64,000 nucleotides of DNA from Plazaster borealis (GCA_021014325.1 CM037466.1:14906765-14970764); one strand, 5' to 3'. Positions 24,430 to 37,663 are shown, counted from the first letter of the stretch. Notes: generated by a model not told the origin, from the letters alone. Program-made: numbers and translations.

Positions 24430-26284
24430 TGTACTAAAAAAACAACTTGCTTCGGTTTATAACAGAACTCTGTATGCTGTGATATAACAACTGCAATCCC
24501 ATCCAATTGCTGAAGTCTCGACAGTAGCCACTGGTGCAAACGTGCAAGCAATTAACGGTATCATGCATATCACGATCAAACTGCGCCTACCTGTTTATTT
24601 CGCCTAATTGATACTTAAAGATGCATCGCCCACCTAAGGTTTTCTTTCTTCAAAATCTGACAGTGAACATTGAAATGAAATTTTCAAAAGCTATTTTTCT
24701 GAATACGAGATGGTTACAAACTCTCATTTTATAAAACATTGAACGAAAAAAAATCCGTTAATGATTATTAGAAGTTCATTTAGTATAAGTTAAAAAAATA
24801 CTGGTGAGTGTTTGCACGGCTACATTTTACCACGTGACCAGCTAAGTACAAGTAATTTGCATAATTGATCACGTGACGCACAAAATGAACCAATGAGTAG
24901 CCTTCTTTTAACCTCAAGCCGAGGGCGCCCTACTCAAATGACGTCATGTGTATCAGGTATAATATTGTAAACCTTTTGGATTATTCAAATCATATTTAAT
25001 GCAAGCGCTGTTTATGGTAGCAACTGGATATTATTATTATTGTATTATTGTTTAATAATAGTTTCTATCCTCAAAACGTGTGTCCCTTACATCCTCCGAC
25101 CCGTGGAACAATATCTTGTTCACAATTTTTTCAAATTGGTTTTCAAATCTTTCAAATTATTTATTAAAACATGTAAATGCAACTTTAAAAACTCACAACT
25201 GTGCGTAGTTGAACTACAACTATCAGCAAAAATTGGCGAAAATTCGCATACGATTAGGACTCTAGTATCAAACCGTTCTCTTTGTGTTTTGAAAGGTAAA
25301 TTAAATTGCCTTCCCTTTGTCTGCTTCTGTTTACGCAGGTTAACGTGTTTTTGTTATCATTTTAGCCTTCGTGATTAAATCTGTCAGTCGTGGAAAGCTC
25401 TCCAGTACAAGATGATTTTAGTCATGGACTTGATTTCATACAATCATGTAAATTGGAGTTAGTATCACAAACGTGCAAATTCTGAATTTCTGTTGTGCTT
25501 ATAAGTTATTGCGAAAGGAACAACCTCTACTAAAATGAACGGGCTCCAACATTAACTGCTTTCGAGGTTTCGCAATATCGCGTCCGTCCCCCACCCGACC
25601 TATCCCAGCAAATTAATAATAATACTAATAATAATGTCATCAAAATCGGTGATCCCGTTTTCTAGTCAACAACAAACTGTTTAAGTTTTATCAGTGATTA
25701 GTTTGTAAGCAGCAATCGAAATAAACATTGGTGATTTTGCTTGTCTTCAAATGTTACTTTCTCAACTTTGACAGTATTTTAAAAGTAGGCCTAGTTCAAT
25801 GGGCATTGGTACTGGTAGGAGCATCATAATCAGTGAGTTTTCAGAGGGAGCTATTTCTCTGGAAAATTGGTACTCAGGTATGAACTTTACCAGTGAGTTT
25901 TCAGATTAAGGCTATGCAGTATTTTCAACCTCGATAATTAATTATTATATATTCTTGTCTTTAATACATCGATATGTTAATACTGATAAATAGTCAATCA
26001 CTTAAATGCGATGTTGTTGCTTAATTTTCTTTCATTTTTACATGATGAACTTTATATTAATTTTCTGTTGGTATTCAAATGGCGCTCCTCTGCAGTATAA
26101 ACCTTGAAAGCATGATGGGCTTCATTGAGTTTATCTTTACGATGGAAACACTTTTGACGTCTGAGGCGATAGGCCTTCACAAGATGAGATCCTTTGTTGT
26201 GCTACCAATATATAACCGTCATTGATTGCGAGGCTGTTCTATGTCCACGCACACACTGAGTCGGTCCAAGCACCGCCCATGCGC
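24430..26284. other. 5' flank of lectin A; left arm of an inverted duplication
   Basis: This DNA matches, inverted, the 5' flank of lectin D (about 43750-45555): for example GCGCAGTTTGATCGTGATAT in D and its complement near 24565, and the pair of TGACGTCAT sites near 24940 and 45040. No gene was recognised. The promoter of lectin A should lie next to 24430; I see no convincing core element, only TTATAAA about 30 bp before the ATG in both A and D. Confidence 0.7.
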
Positions 26285-27630
26285 TAGACTTGGTTCAAGT
26301 TGGGTCTCGTGCTGATCGAGTCAGTAATCTATGAGTGTTGTAACGCGCGCCCTCTAGTGTCATTTATTTGCCAATCCAGTGAATTTTGGATCGCGACACC
26401 CGACTTGGTGAATCCGCCAGAAGTTTGTACACGGCCAATGGAGCTCATCTACCGATTTGGGTAGCAGCCAATGAAATTGCAGCATTCAGAATACATTACT
26501 GTTATGTACACTTTGACCTGAAAAATTGATGAATATTCAAGACTTCCTTGGAAACTCTGCCATACAACTTTGTTTTGAAAAATGGCGACTATTGGTGAAG
26601 GTACGATGTGCATTTAATGGTTGTTTAGAGTGGTCATGAATGGATGGTGGATGCTTTGGTTCTCAAACGTAAGGGCTCATCGTGTACCATGAACAATGTC
26701 TTTAGATTCTGTCTTTCCGCCAGTATACATGTATCAATATTTGAGTGGGGTATTGTTCAGTTGTTAAAATCATAAGATATGACGACCGTTTGGGGCTCAA
26801 CGGATCGGTTTTGCATTGACGCCGTGTGAATCTCGTGGGGCTCTGCGGAGCTACAGCTCTGCGGAGCTCCAGCCCCCACGAACTGGCAGCGGGACCGGAA
26901 GGGTCGGGAGTCCGAGGGGATTGGAGAAGCATGCTGACCGGGGCAACGTCGTTGTCACACCCTCACATGTCTTAAAAAAATCAAAATATAAACGGAAATT
27001 CTTCAAAACTTGGGAATGTATTTATCAAGAGTTTAGCTTGTTGAAGAATATTTTTTCATAATTTTTCTTCCCATAATTGGCAACTTATTCAAAGTTTAAA
27101 ATCACGTAATGTTTGTGGTTTAACGGTTCATTGTGCAGTAAGAACAGTCCATTGTTCCACCTGCACAGAACCCCTCTTAAAAAATATATAGGTCTAAACA
27201 TAAAACGGAAATTCGTCAACAAAGGGAAATCTATCTAAAAGAGTCTGGCTTATATTCATATATTCTTTCAAAATCGATTCTTCACATCATCACAGACATT
27301 TAAACTGAATGTAACGCCGTGGAGTTATTGTGAACACTACTTGAGGGAGCCCTCATAAATTGAACTGATTTCATTGGTCAGCAGCGGACGCGTGTGTTGC
27401 TTATTTAAACTGTTGCATATGCATAATGAATAACTACCTATCACGCAGGGGGGTGCCTCCTGGCAGATTCATCAAGTCGGACTTTCGAATCCAGTTGATT
27501 GGCACTTTCCTGGCGAGTGAGGGCGCACAACAAAGTGGTGAAATAAAGCTGCGATTCTGAGTTAAAGTGCATGCAGTGGATTAATCAGACGACGAAGGAC
27601 TCGACGAAAGTTCGACTTGGGTCAAGTCTA
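26285..27630. mobile_element. Non-autonomous DNA transposon, 1346 bp, MULE- or hAT-like
   Basis: CCCATGCGC occurs at both borders (26276-26284 and 27631-27639). Ends TAGACTTGGTTCAAGTTGGG and CGACTTGGGTCAAGTCTA are imperfect inverted repeats, and similarity continues inward (ACCCGACTTGGTGAATCCG near 26400, ATTCATCAAGTCGGAC near 27466 on the other strand). The inverted-duplicate arm at about 43735-43745 has a single copy of the target and no insertion. A 9-bp duplication with long inverted repeats favours a Mutator-like element; 8 bp would favour hAT. No transposase frame is present. An internal palindrome (CGTGGGGCTCTGCGGAG / CTGCGGAGCTCCAGCCCC) lies at about 26834-26881. Confidence 0.85.
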
Positions 27631-27639
27631 CCCATGCGC

Positions 27640-29040
27640 CGTCCTCGTAGCATGGAGTCCGTCAGAAGAAGACGACAGCATGGACGCAACTGTTTATTCC
27701 CGGTTTTTGCGTAATAACTAATTTAAACATGTCTTTATTGGCCATTAAATAAAATGAATATGCAGTAGGCAAACCAACTTCCAAACCAACTTCCCAGCCG
27801 GAATTTAGACAATTTTTTGTTAAATGGTGAAGTGGCAAGAAAAGGTCCATGTTTTAATCATAATCAAAATAGCATTGGAAATAGCTTCGTGTCGGTTCGT
27901 CCCTATTGTTATCTCGTGTTGAGCCGTTTCGGACTCAAGCGACTTTGGCTACGACTTTGATCATTGGCAGCATCGACAGTGTTATAGAATAGGCATATTT
28001 AGTGATCCGGCCATAGCCGAAGCCGTTGTCATAAGGGAGTTCGTCCCCGGTGTGAGCGTCAGCCAATGGGCTGAAGGAAGCTGATTCAAAAGAGGGCGCT
28101 ATTAAACGAAACTTCTACACAATTCACTGTATTGTTGGGGGGGGGGGGGACACGGAATCTCCGGGGAGACAGAATCTCCCGCTACACTGTCATTTCAGAC
28201 ACCCCCTTATGTCAGGAGAGTAGCTACAACAGGTTTATTTTTAACTACAGTTTTTTAAATTTTCACTTTAGTAATATAGAGTATTAAATATAGAGCATTT
28301 TTTTCTTGAAGTTGTTTTAAAAGATATTAAATCATGCTGTTTTTTTCCATAACATATCTCTGGAGGAAGAAGTAAGAAGTAAGAAGTAAGCACTTTGAAA
28401 AATATTTTCAAAAGTCTTTTGATTTATCCCTTTTTGTTAGCAAAACAATTTGCCACATTTTGTACTCAAAACAATTATTGCATCATAATATCAAAAGCAA
28501 AATACTCTTACCTTTATATTTACAATGACACTTCACTATTGGGAAAGCTGACAAAAATACAAGTTTATTTGTGATTCGGGTGGTTATAATTTAAAGTAAA
28601 GGGATACATTTTTTCCTCAAACCCAGCCGAAAAGAGGAGGGGCTAGAATTTTCTATCCCTTGTTCCTCAAACTTAGCCGAAATGAGGGGGGGATAGAATT
28701 TCCTATCCCTTGTTCCCCAAACCTAGCCGAAATGAAGAAGGGATAGAATTTTCTATCCCTTGCAGGCCCGTGAGAACACATCTTTGCAAAGGGGTGCTGG
28801 TTTTTCAAAGACAACTGCCGTGCGCGGGGAGCTCAAAGCCATTACGGCGTGGGGTCCAGGGCCCGCTTCAGGACCCGGAAGCTTTTGGTTCCTAGATGCT
28901 CTGTTGTGCAATCAGAGACACTATTAATTTGGCACATAAATGTCCCTTTGTTGGGATGGGATTATTATTAGTGTAAATTGCAAAATGATTACCCCACAAT
29001 GACTTATTCTCACGAGGCGAAGTTGGGTGAAATGCAAAAG
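27640..29040. other. End of the inverted-duplication arm, then repeat-rich DNA
   Basis: 27640-28190 continues the inverted match to 42790-43740, interrupted there by a SINE. From 28200 on, three imperfect repeats of about 60 bp lie at 28615-28765 (CCGAAAAGAGG, AGAATTTTCTATCCCTTG). No coding region was recognised. Confidence 0.6.
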
Positions 29041-32000
29041 CCAGTTTTTAGTGATTGAGTAGGCCGATATTCTGCGACAATAAACAGTTTTACGGCAGTG
29101 GGGTGAGGGCCCCAGGTAAAAGCCTTAAACTATTGTGTTCATCCTTATACAAAAAAGTCGCCATAACAATTACCGGTAACCATTAACGAAAGGCACTTAT
29201 TGTTCCCTATGGACTTATCACTTCTGAACATGAAATAATATGTTATTCAATGACAATAATATCGGAAAGGACGATAATTGTACGTATTTTAATAACAAGC
29301 CTTTGTGATCTTTTAAAATTTGAACCACGATTCAAGTAATTTACTGCATCATTATTAATTTCCCCCTCACAGTTGATTTGTAAAATGTTAATGACGATGA
29401 AATTATTAGGCTTTAATGTAATTTTATTTCATCATCATTTTTGTGTCAAAAACGTATGACTTGGCAATTAATCAGTAGGAGCATTTGATGCCAGGTAAAA
29501 GCATTCAAAAACTATTGTGTTCATCCTTATACAAAAAAGTCGCCATAACAATTACCGGTAGCCGTCAACGAGAGGCACGTATTGTTCCCTATATGGACTT
29601 ATAACCTGAAATAATATGTTATTCAATGACAATATTAACGGAAAGGACGATAATTGTACGCAAATAACAAGCCTTACGTGCAAGTGCTGTACGCCGCACT
29701 GCCAATGCTGGGGAGAATGGGAGCCCCCCCCCCCCATCCCACCCCCTTTTGAAATCTGGACTTTTGGGATTGGGGATTTCTAAAGTAAAATGTTAAATAA
29801 GATTGAATGTGATAATTTCGATGTTTTTAAAACTATTTTTCCATTTACACGCAGACAATGTATTTGTTTTTACACTAACGCCAGATTATCTTGTTAAAAC
29901 CCCTAGTAAATTACATTAAAGAAAGCCGCTGAAAGGGGCTTGTTTAAGCAAAGGGGAAGCTTGGCCAGAAGTGCCTCCTAGAAAAATTGTGCACCTCCTT
30001 AATGTGCCCCCTAAAATGTTACACTTGTTACGGCGCTGCACCTCGAATAGCAGCTACAGCTTGTATATTGGCAATTGTTTTAGAAAACTCGTATTGTGAT
30101 GTTTTAATTGAATATGGTTTGAATAATTTCTTTTTTGATTTAAAGCCAAATAATTTCATCGTTATTATCATTTTACAAGTCAACTGTGAAGGAAGACATC
30201 CTTATAAAAAATATTCGCCATAAAAATTACCGGTAGCCGTCAACGAAAGGCACTTATTGTTCCCTAGGGACTTATCACTTCTGAACATGAAATAATATTT
30301 TATTCAATGACAATAATATCGGAAAGGACGATAATTGTACGTATTTTAATAACAAGTTGTTGTGATCTTTTAAAATTTGAACCACGATTCAAGTAATTTA
30401 CTGCATCATTATTAATTTCCCCCTCATAGTTGATTTGTAAAATGTTAATGACGATGAAATTATTTGGCTTTAATGTAATTTTCTTTCATCATCATGTCAA
30501 AAACGTATGACTCGGCAATTAATCAGTAGGAGCATGAGTAAAAGCCTTCAAAATCTATTATGTTCATCCTTATACGAAAAAGTCGCCATAACAATTACCG
30601 GTAGCCGTCAACGAGAGGCACGTATTGTTCCCTATATGGACTTATAACCTGAAATAATATGTTATTCAATGACAATATTAACGGAAAGGACGATAATTGT
30701 ACGCAAATAACAAGCCTTACGTGCAAGTGTTGTACGCCGCACTGCCAATGCTGGGGATAATGGGAGCCCCCCCCCCCCCCCCATTTGAAATCTGGACTTT
30801 TGGGATTGGGAATTTCCAGAGTAAAATGTTACATAAGCTTTAATGTGATAATTTCGATGTTTTTAAAACTATTTTTCCATTTACACGCAGACAATGTATT
30901 TGTTCTTTCACTAACGCCAGATTATCTTGTAAAAAAAAACCCTAGTAAATTAAATTAAAGAAAGCCGCTGAAAGGGGCTTGTTTAAGCAAAGGGGAAGCT
31001 TGGCCAGAAGTGCCTCCTAGAAAAATTGTGCACCTCCTTAATGTGCCCCCTAAAATGTTACACTTGTTACGGCGCTGCACCTCGAATAGCAGCTACAGCT
31101 TGTATTTTGGCAATTATTTAAAAAAAAAACTCGTATTGTGATGTTTTAATTGAATATGGTTTGAATAATTTCTTTTTTGATTTAAAGCCAAATAATTTCA
31201 TCGTTATTATCATTTTACAAGTCAACTGTGAAGGGGGGACATCCTTATGAAAAATAATCGCCATAAAAATTACCGGTAGCCGTCAACGAAAGGCACTTAT
31301 TGTTTCCTAGGGACCAATTCAATGACAATATTAACGGAAAGGACGATAATTGTACGTAAATAACAAGCCTTTGGTATCTTTTAAAATTTGAACCACGATT
31401 CAAGTAATTTACTGCAAGAGTCTTGAAAACTAAACATCTTTTCAGCAAACTCGAGCGATATGGATTGGGTCGAAAATACCCAGACCATGAAGGTCTTTGG
31501 ACCATGATGGAGTAAGCAATAGGTAGACTATAGGTACCCTGTGGTCACGGTAATATAGACCGTGTAAGTCTCGCGACGATAAGGTCACCATTGAGCTTCC
31601 TGGCACCTCGGAGCCATCAACTATGGGAGATTAACGCGGTTGCAATTATGTGTGATTTTTTTATTTTTGTCACATCACTTTTTTCCCACACAAAAAACAT
31701 ATTGTTGGAATGATTACATTTAAAGCTAACAATGTAGAAAAATAAAATTTAAATCAAATCAGAAAACTTATATAAATGAAGAAATCCTGCTCGACATGCT
31801 ATCACTTTGGGCGGCGGCGGGCGGTCCAGTGGCTACCTTTTAGCCACTGGACAGCCCAGCTGCCCAAAGCGATACGCCGTTACATGTGGTAGGACAAAAC
31901 GCTCACCAGCTTGTGTTTGTAGGAAGAAGAAAAAACCGTTACATCAAAATAAAACTAGATAGTATGCTTTGGGCAAGTCAGGGGCAATCCTTTATATAGA

Positions 32001-32760
32001 ACATTATTAATTTCCCCCTTCACAGTTGACTTGTAAAATGTTAATGACGATGAAATTATTTGGCTTTAATGTAATTTTCTTCATCATCATGTTAGTGTCA
32101 AAAACGTATGACTTGGCAATTAATCAGTAGGAGCATTTGATGCCAGGTAAAAGCATTCAAAAACTATTGTGTTCATCCTTATACAAAAAAGTCGCCATAT
32201 TATATCGGTAGCCGTTAACGAGATGCACGTATTGTTCCCTATATGGACTTATAACCTGAAATAATATGTTATTCAATGACAATATTAACGGAAAGGACGA
32301 TAATTGTACGTAAATAACAAGCCTTTGGTATCTTTTAAAATTTGAACCACGATTCTGGGTATGTTAAAGCCAAATAACTTCTTCGTTATTATCACTTTAC
32401 AAGTCAACTGTGAAGGGGGGGGGGGACATCCTTTAAAAAAATAATCGCCATAAAAATTACCGGTAGCCGTTAACGAAAGGCACTTATTGTTTCCTAGGGA
32501 CTTCTGAAACTTAAATATCATTATAATATATTCAATGACAATATTAACGGAAAGGACGATAACTGTACGTAAGTAACAAGCCTTTGGTATCTTTTAAAAT
32601 TGAACCACGATTCTAGTAATCTTCTGCAAGAGTCTTGGAAACTAAACATCTTTTCAGCAAACTCGAGCGATAGGGATTGGGTCGAAAACCATGACCATGA
32701 AGGTCTTCGGACCATGATGGAGCAAGCAACAGGTAGACTATAGGTACCCTGTGCAGTCAC
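29040..32760. repeat. Nested duplication block built from one unit of about 1 kb
   Basis: The words AATTACCGGTAGCCGTCAAC, CGGAAAGGACGATAATTGTA, AATGTTAATGACGATGAAAT and TGTTCATCCTTATAC recur in the same order about seven, six, three and four times. The block at about 29347 returns at about 30402 (offset 1055 bp) and again, shortened, at about 32009. Long C or G runs (29725, 30766, 32416) mark unit junctions. A palindromic insert at about 31810-31870 (GGGCGGCGGGCGG, AGTGGCTACCTTTTAGCCACT) separates two units. No intact gene was found. Confidence 0.75.
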
Positions 32761-33977
32761 GTTCAATTATGGAATAAGGGGCCAGACCTTGTCTTCCTCT
32801 ATAATGCACAGCAAACAACCCAAACTTACAAACTATGGAAGATTTGAACCACTGAAGACGCTGCACACGCAAGATCATCTCGATTACGTCGGGACGCAGC
32901 TAAACTAGCACAAGTGCCGCGTGGTGGATCGGAGCGCGTCCGACCACCAGCCAATCAGAACTCTCCAATGGGCGGTTCGGAGGTTGCTTTATTTCTGAAA
33001 TAATATTCGTGTAATTCCGAGTTGTTCGTTTATTTCTGAGTTGGCGTTTTCGCATTTTTTTGTATCTGCATTGTAAAAGCCATTTCATGTACTAAGCTTT
33101 TTTTTATATAAATATTTTTAGATTGTTTCTATACGTAGTATTATTATTATTTTTTTTAAATATGTGTTTATGTTTATGTTACTTCTATACAACATTTTTC
33201 ATCTAAATGAATTTACTTATTACATTGAGAATTTTGTTTGGAACTATTTTAACTATTCCTTTCTTTTCGGCTTGTATTTATTTTATTTTATGTAGGCCTA
33301 GACTTTTTGTTTGTATCTATGTAAGCATATCATTTTTATTGTTTTCATTGTTTATTTTTATTTATTTTTTCTTGGGGGGCATTTCACTTTTGTTTTGTGA
33401 TGTTAATTGTTATGTTTGTGTAAACTCTTTAAGATTGTGTGATTTAAAGTATTATTATTATTATTTCTTTTTTTTGCTTAATTGTTTGTTTGCTTTTTTT
33501 CTTCTTCTTTTTGGTCTTTCCCATTGGCCACCCATACTTGGGACGCTGGCAGCACAAGGTTTTATACACAAAGACATGAGAAAACCGCCTCTTTTGAAAA
33601 ATATGACTACACACTGAAAATCCCTGTCACCCCGTTCAATCGTGCATACGCATGTCTTACGGAGAATACGTACACACAGGCAGGGCCGACCAGCCGACCG
33701 ACCAGACACACACAACTGCGGGCATATCACATTGGTTTAATGCTCGCCATCCGGGCACAGTGTCGAATATAATTTTGGGATTTTTTTTTAAAATATGACA
33801 TGCTGCACGTATTTATACATTTTTGACCTTTTCCAAGATTTCCGTTCATGTTAGGGTGAATTTATGAAACTTATTTACTAAAAGTAGGGGGTGCTTTAGT
33901 TTATTCCAGCACCCCCACCCAACAAGTTGGGGTGCAGCAGCACCCACAGCACCCCTACTCTCACGGGCCTGAGTGGT
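32761..33977. other. AT-rich intergenic DNA
   Basis: A T-rich stretch at 33100-33500 gives a long hydrophobic frame of low complexity that I do not accept as a gene. The tail of T runs and ATT repeats would fit the 3' end of a retrotransposon, but no diagnostic motif is present. Confidence 0.4.
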
Positions 33978-36247
33978 ATCTTGCCCAACACGATACGAAC
34001 ACAACACAAAATATGACCTGAAAATTGTCTCCTTTTTTATATTGTTTTTTACTAGCAAGAATTTATTTATTTATAGACATTCAGCTGCACGTAAAAGTCA
34101 CATTTTTTAATTGAACGTGTTTCACTTAAAGGCATCGTGCACGTTTGGTAATGACTCTGATAATTAATGGCAATAAAAACTTACTTGGTAAGAGGTACAG
34201 CAGCTTTGGATAGTATAATGCATTTTGAGAAACTTTTCACTTCGAAGTACTGCGGTTATGGAAAAATATATCACTTTTTATCCACAAAACATTTGAATCT
34301 GAGAAGGGTACGCGTAACGCTTCTCAGAGTGTGTATTCCAATTGCAGATTATTCTTCCTGCGTGGACATAACCGCTCAAGATTTTAAGCAATATCTCAAA
34401 AACGCTACCACCTTTTAAAATGAAATTTTCACTTGTTAGTTTTATGGTATATATCTACAACTATATATGTTTGAAACAAACAATAGACTCCAATTATATA
34501 CCAAACGTGTACGATGCCTTTAAGAATGTATCAAATATTATGCTTGCAAGAATTATGATTTTTTTTATTTGTTTTTAAATAGGCCTAACAATAAAATTAA
34601 AGAAAATGCAATGAAAATAATCTTACTAATAAAAATGTTTTGATTGGTTATAATTTTTAACTGCCATCGTAGCGAATTCTGCTTGATAGCGTATCTTGTT
34701 AATTTTGCCTGGTTTGGCAAAAGAAGTACAATAACTTGAAATGTACAAATGAAAAAACATTTTACGTGCATTTTTAAGTATACATAATTCAAGTGATACC
34801 ACATACACAGATCCTTATCATGTGATTGGTGGAACACGCATCATGTGTCATCCATTATTTTGCCATGTATACTGCCGCGACACTCCGAAATTTAACATTG
34901 GAGTCCAATATGGATAATTATTGGACGCTTCGCAACGTCGTTCCCAAAATAATCATTCCCCGTCCGTTTGTTCAAACGAGGCAAGGTAGTGTCACGGCGG
35001 ACATGGTTGCTGTAAACATAGAGTATTCCATGTTTTTAGAAGTTGTTTTTTAGAAGAAATTTCAGAGTGTGGGGGGACGTTGTTTCCCCGTGGTTATTTT
35101 ATGTTTATTGTGAAAATTGTTTTTCAAATGATAAAAATCTGTGTGTGATTTATCAAAACCAATATTGAACGCATATCGTTCGTGCAATGTCGCAGCATAT
35201 GATCACGAGGTGAAATCTGGCTTTTGCATTTCTCTCGGCTTCGCCTCGTGACTGGAATAGTCCAGGTTTCACATTGTGATTAAACTGTACGACAATGCAT
35301 CCATATGCATCCAATATTTGTATAATGGTTCTGCAACGTGTTTTGAATCATACAAACAATCTACAAAATTACAGTGCGGTTATATAGATTGATGTACACT
35401 AATGCTAATAATAATAATAATAATAATAATACAGGTTTTCCCGCCCAATTTCAACCAACATTCGTTCAAATTAACACCCAGCTTATTCAATTTCGTTTGA
35501 AAATGAATTCTCCGTCGCATCAGCATTCAACAGTCAAAAAGAGTAATTCAAATTCAACATTTTAGCATATCATTCAAATTCATTAGGTCGCAAATCATTC
35601 AATTTCGTATTGTAGAGCCAGCAGCAAGAGGCTGGTCAGGTATTCATCTTCATAAATATTGCAGGTAGTAGAAATATGAAGAATGTTGAAAATAATTATA
35701 CTCTTGAATCTAATTAGAATGACTAAAACGAGCCTGAATGAAAATAACAAAATAATTTGTGCATGAAAACGAAATGCAATACAGAGATAAAAAGTAAACC
35801 CTAGTTTGGTCTGATTTGGGGAATTTGAATACATGTTAATGAAGTTGAATTGTTTTTGCTGAAATCGGACGTGAAAACCTACATAGAAGTATGAATTGTC
35901 ATTTTGATCACCTTTCTACTTGCTACTTTGCACAGGCTGTTATATTAATTAATATTAAACATATTAATGTTAAAATTAAAGATTGCTCCTCCACAATTTG
36001 TAAAAATAAAACAGTACATGTTTCACAAAGTTATTGCTGTTGTTGATTTTTTTTGCTACACAGAGAAATGAATAAAAGTGTCATCCAAGAAACGACTCCA
36101 GCATAGATTGTCTTCCACGATGATTTGTGATCAGATTTCAAGTTGAACGTCATTTAGTTCGATGAAAGACTTGTAGGCTCGAGCAAGTCTGTTAAAAGTG
36201 TGTAAATTCTGAGAACTTAGGAAAGAGCTTACTTTATATTTTGTATA
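33978..36247. repeat. Second copy of the direct segmental duplication
   Basis: Matches 21550-23408 in order and orientation, with only scattered differences, until the SINE at 36248 and lectin B. The extra length of this copy is explained by a MITE at 34130-34519. An (AAT)n run at 35405-35432 is longer than in the first copy. Confidence 0.85.
34130..34519 (+). mobile_element. TTAA-type MITE, second subfamily
   Basis: TTAA flanks it on both sides (34126-34129 and 34520-34523). Termini AGGCATCGTGCACGTTTGG and CCAAACGTGTACGATGCCT form a near-perfect inverted repeat. The ends resemble the AGGCACTG family but the interior is different. The corresponding place in the first duplicate (21673) has a single TTAA and no element. 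Confidence 0.9.
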
Positions 36248-36440
36248 CAGCGGCCGGTTGGGGCGATTTTACTATCTTTCCTCGCCTTCCACCTCTAGGA
36301 CCCCGGTTCGAGTCCCACAGGGGGCACTATGTGGTTTGGGTTGTCCGTGCCATACCTGATTGCGCTGGTTTTTCCTGGAATAATTCTCCAACATCTAAAA
36401 CTGAAACTTCCTTTGTCTTCTCTCCATGGGGTTATTGGCT
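36248..36440 (+). mobile_element. tRNA-derived SINE downstream of lectin B
   Basis: Orthologous to the copy at 23409, with a better preserved B box region (CCCCGGTTCGAGTCCCAC). Confidence 0.75.
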
Positions 36441-36542
36441 AGATTAGTGATTAAGTTTGCTTTTCTGAGAATCCTTGGATTAATAAATGAAGAAAATTAG
36501 AAGTCAAACGAATGTCATAGAGCTGAGGGAGATTCTTTCCAC

Positions 36543-37268
36543 CTACAGATCAAACAGGTGACATTTCTCATTAGCTTCGATATCTCCTTCAGCAGCTTCT
36601 TGACGAGTCGCGTTGTTCAGCTGACAAACCATCTTCCCTGAGCCTTGCTCCTTCAGCAAATTGAAGGAGCGACATCGGGGCTCTGATCGGCACGCCTTCC
36701 CGCACGACACCACACCATCAGCCCGTAGCTCCTTCATGACGTGACCGACCAGACACTGGGACTCAACGCGGCCATCGGAACCGGTCTGAAGGCAGAATAC
36801 TGGGGTGTTGGTGACGGGCAGCTCGCATACTGCGGACAAATTAGACGAACAATGGTAGTCGTCCCATTGTGAGTTATAACCTTTCGACATCCCCGCGCAA
36901 TCGGCTTCTTCAATATTATCGGGTTGCCATTTTTGCCAGTTTTCAAATCCAGTGGACTCTCCTCTAAGTGGACATGGTTGCCACTTTCCCTCCACCTCGA
37001 TATCATTACATCCAATCCACAAACTTGAAGGTGCTCCGGTCATCTCTTTATAACGTCCCCAAATATAATCGTGCTCGGACATTGAGATTGGCACTGCGAG
37101 GGTTGCTCGTAACTGAGCACAAGTGCGATTTGCTTCCAACCATGTTTGTTTGGTTATCAGTAAATAACAAGACTCACCAAATCGTTGCCACTCGGGAGGG
37201 CAGATTGCTGCCATCGGAAGGCCACAGTGTACACCCAGAACAAGAAGGAAAACACCGGAGATTTTCAT
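36543..37268 (-). CDS. Secreted C-type lectin with PAN/apple-like domain (lectin B)
   Basis: 241 residues without introns. The frame stays open upstream to 37373, but the start MKISGVF at 37268 was chosen: it begins the signal peptide and aligns with the starts of the other copies. Domain order is signal peptide, C-type lectin domain with WQPDN and WDD, then the cysteine-rich PAN-like domain. The body differs from lectin A by few residues, mainly just after QPD (NIEEAD here, NNGEGD in A). The signal peptide and 5' flank instead match lectin C (FLLVLGVHCG; upstream TTTGGACAGAGAGTGAA also shared). B and C stand head to head about 3.3 kb apart. Confidence 0.92.
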   Translation of the reverse strand: MKISGVFLLVLGVHCGLPMAAICPPEWQRFGESCYLLITKQTWLEANRTCAQLRATLAVPISMSEHDYIWGRYKEMTGAPSSLWIGCNDIEVEGKWQPCPLRGESTGFENWQKWQPDNIEEADCAGMSKGYNSQWDDYHCSSNLSAVCELPVTNTPVFCLQTGSDGRVESQCLVGHVMKELRADGVVSCGKACRSEPRCRSFNLLKEQGSGKMVCQLNNATRQEAAEGDIEANEKCHLFDL

Positions 37269-37663
37269 TGTAATAAAACACGACCTTTGGTCCGCAACTT
37301 TACTCAATTTCTGCTTCACTCTCTGTCCAAATGTCACAGCTGCTTCGAAGTCGACACCGGTTGCTCCGATCAAACTTGACGCTGTACTGTATTCAGCTAG
37401 CGGTAATAAGCCTCAGCATCTATTGTTAGTCGCTTTTTAAAAAAATAGAACAAAAACGCAACAGACCCCAACTGTTCTGCATGATTACCCTATGTAAGAC
37501 TCGCAAAACACGTGACACTTTAAAGGTGCAGTCATTTTCGTTTTTGGAAAAAACTATATTTTCCCGACCAGTAATTGTTATGATATTATCGTTATAAAAA
37601 TCAATAGTTTAAGATTTAATTCGACGTGTCCAAATAGACCTTTGGTAAAATTGTGAATTGTGG

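Noticed and set aside
29347..31210. CRISPR-like regular repeats
   Set aside because: Units are about 1 kb and nested, in eukaryotic DNA; ordinary segmental duplication.
33207..33617. Long hydrophobic frame (136 codons)
   Set aside because: T-rich low-complexity DNA gives Phe/Leu/Tyr runs; no recognisable transmembrane family, and likely repeat tail.
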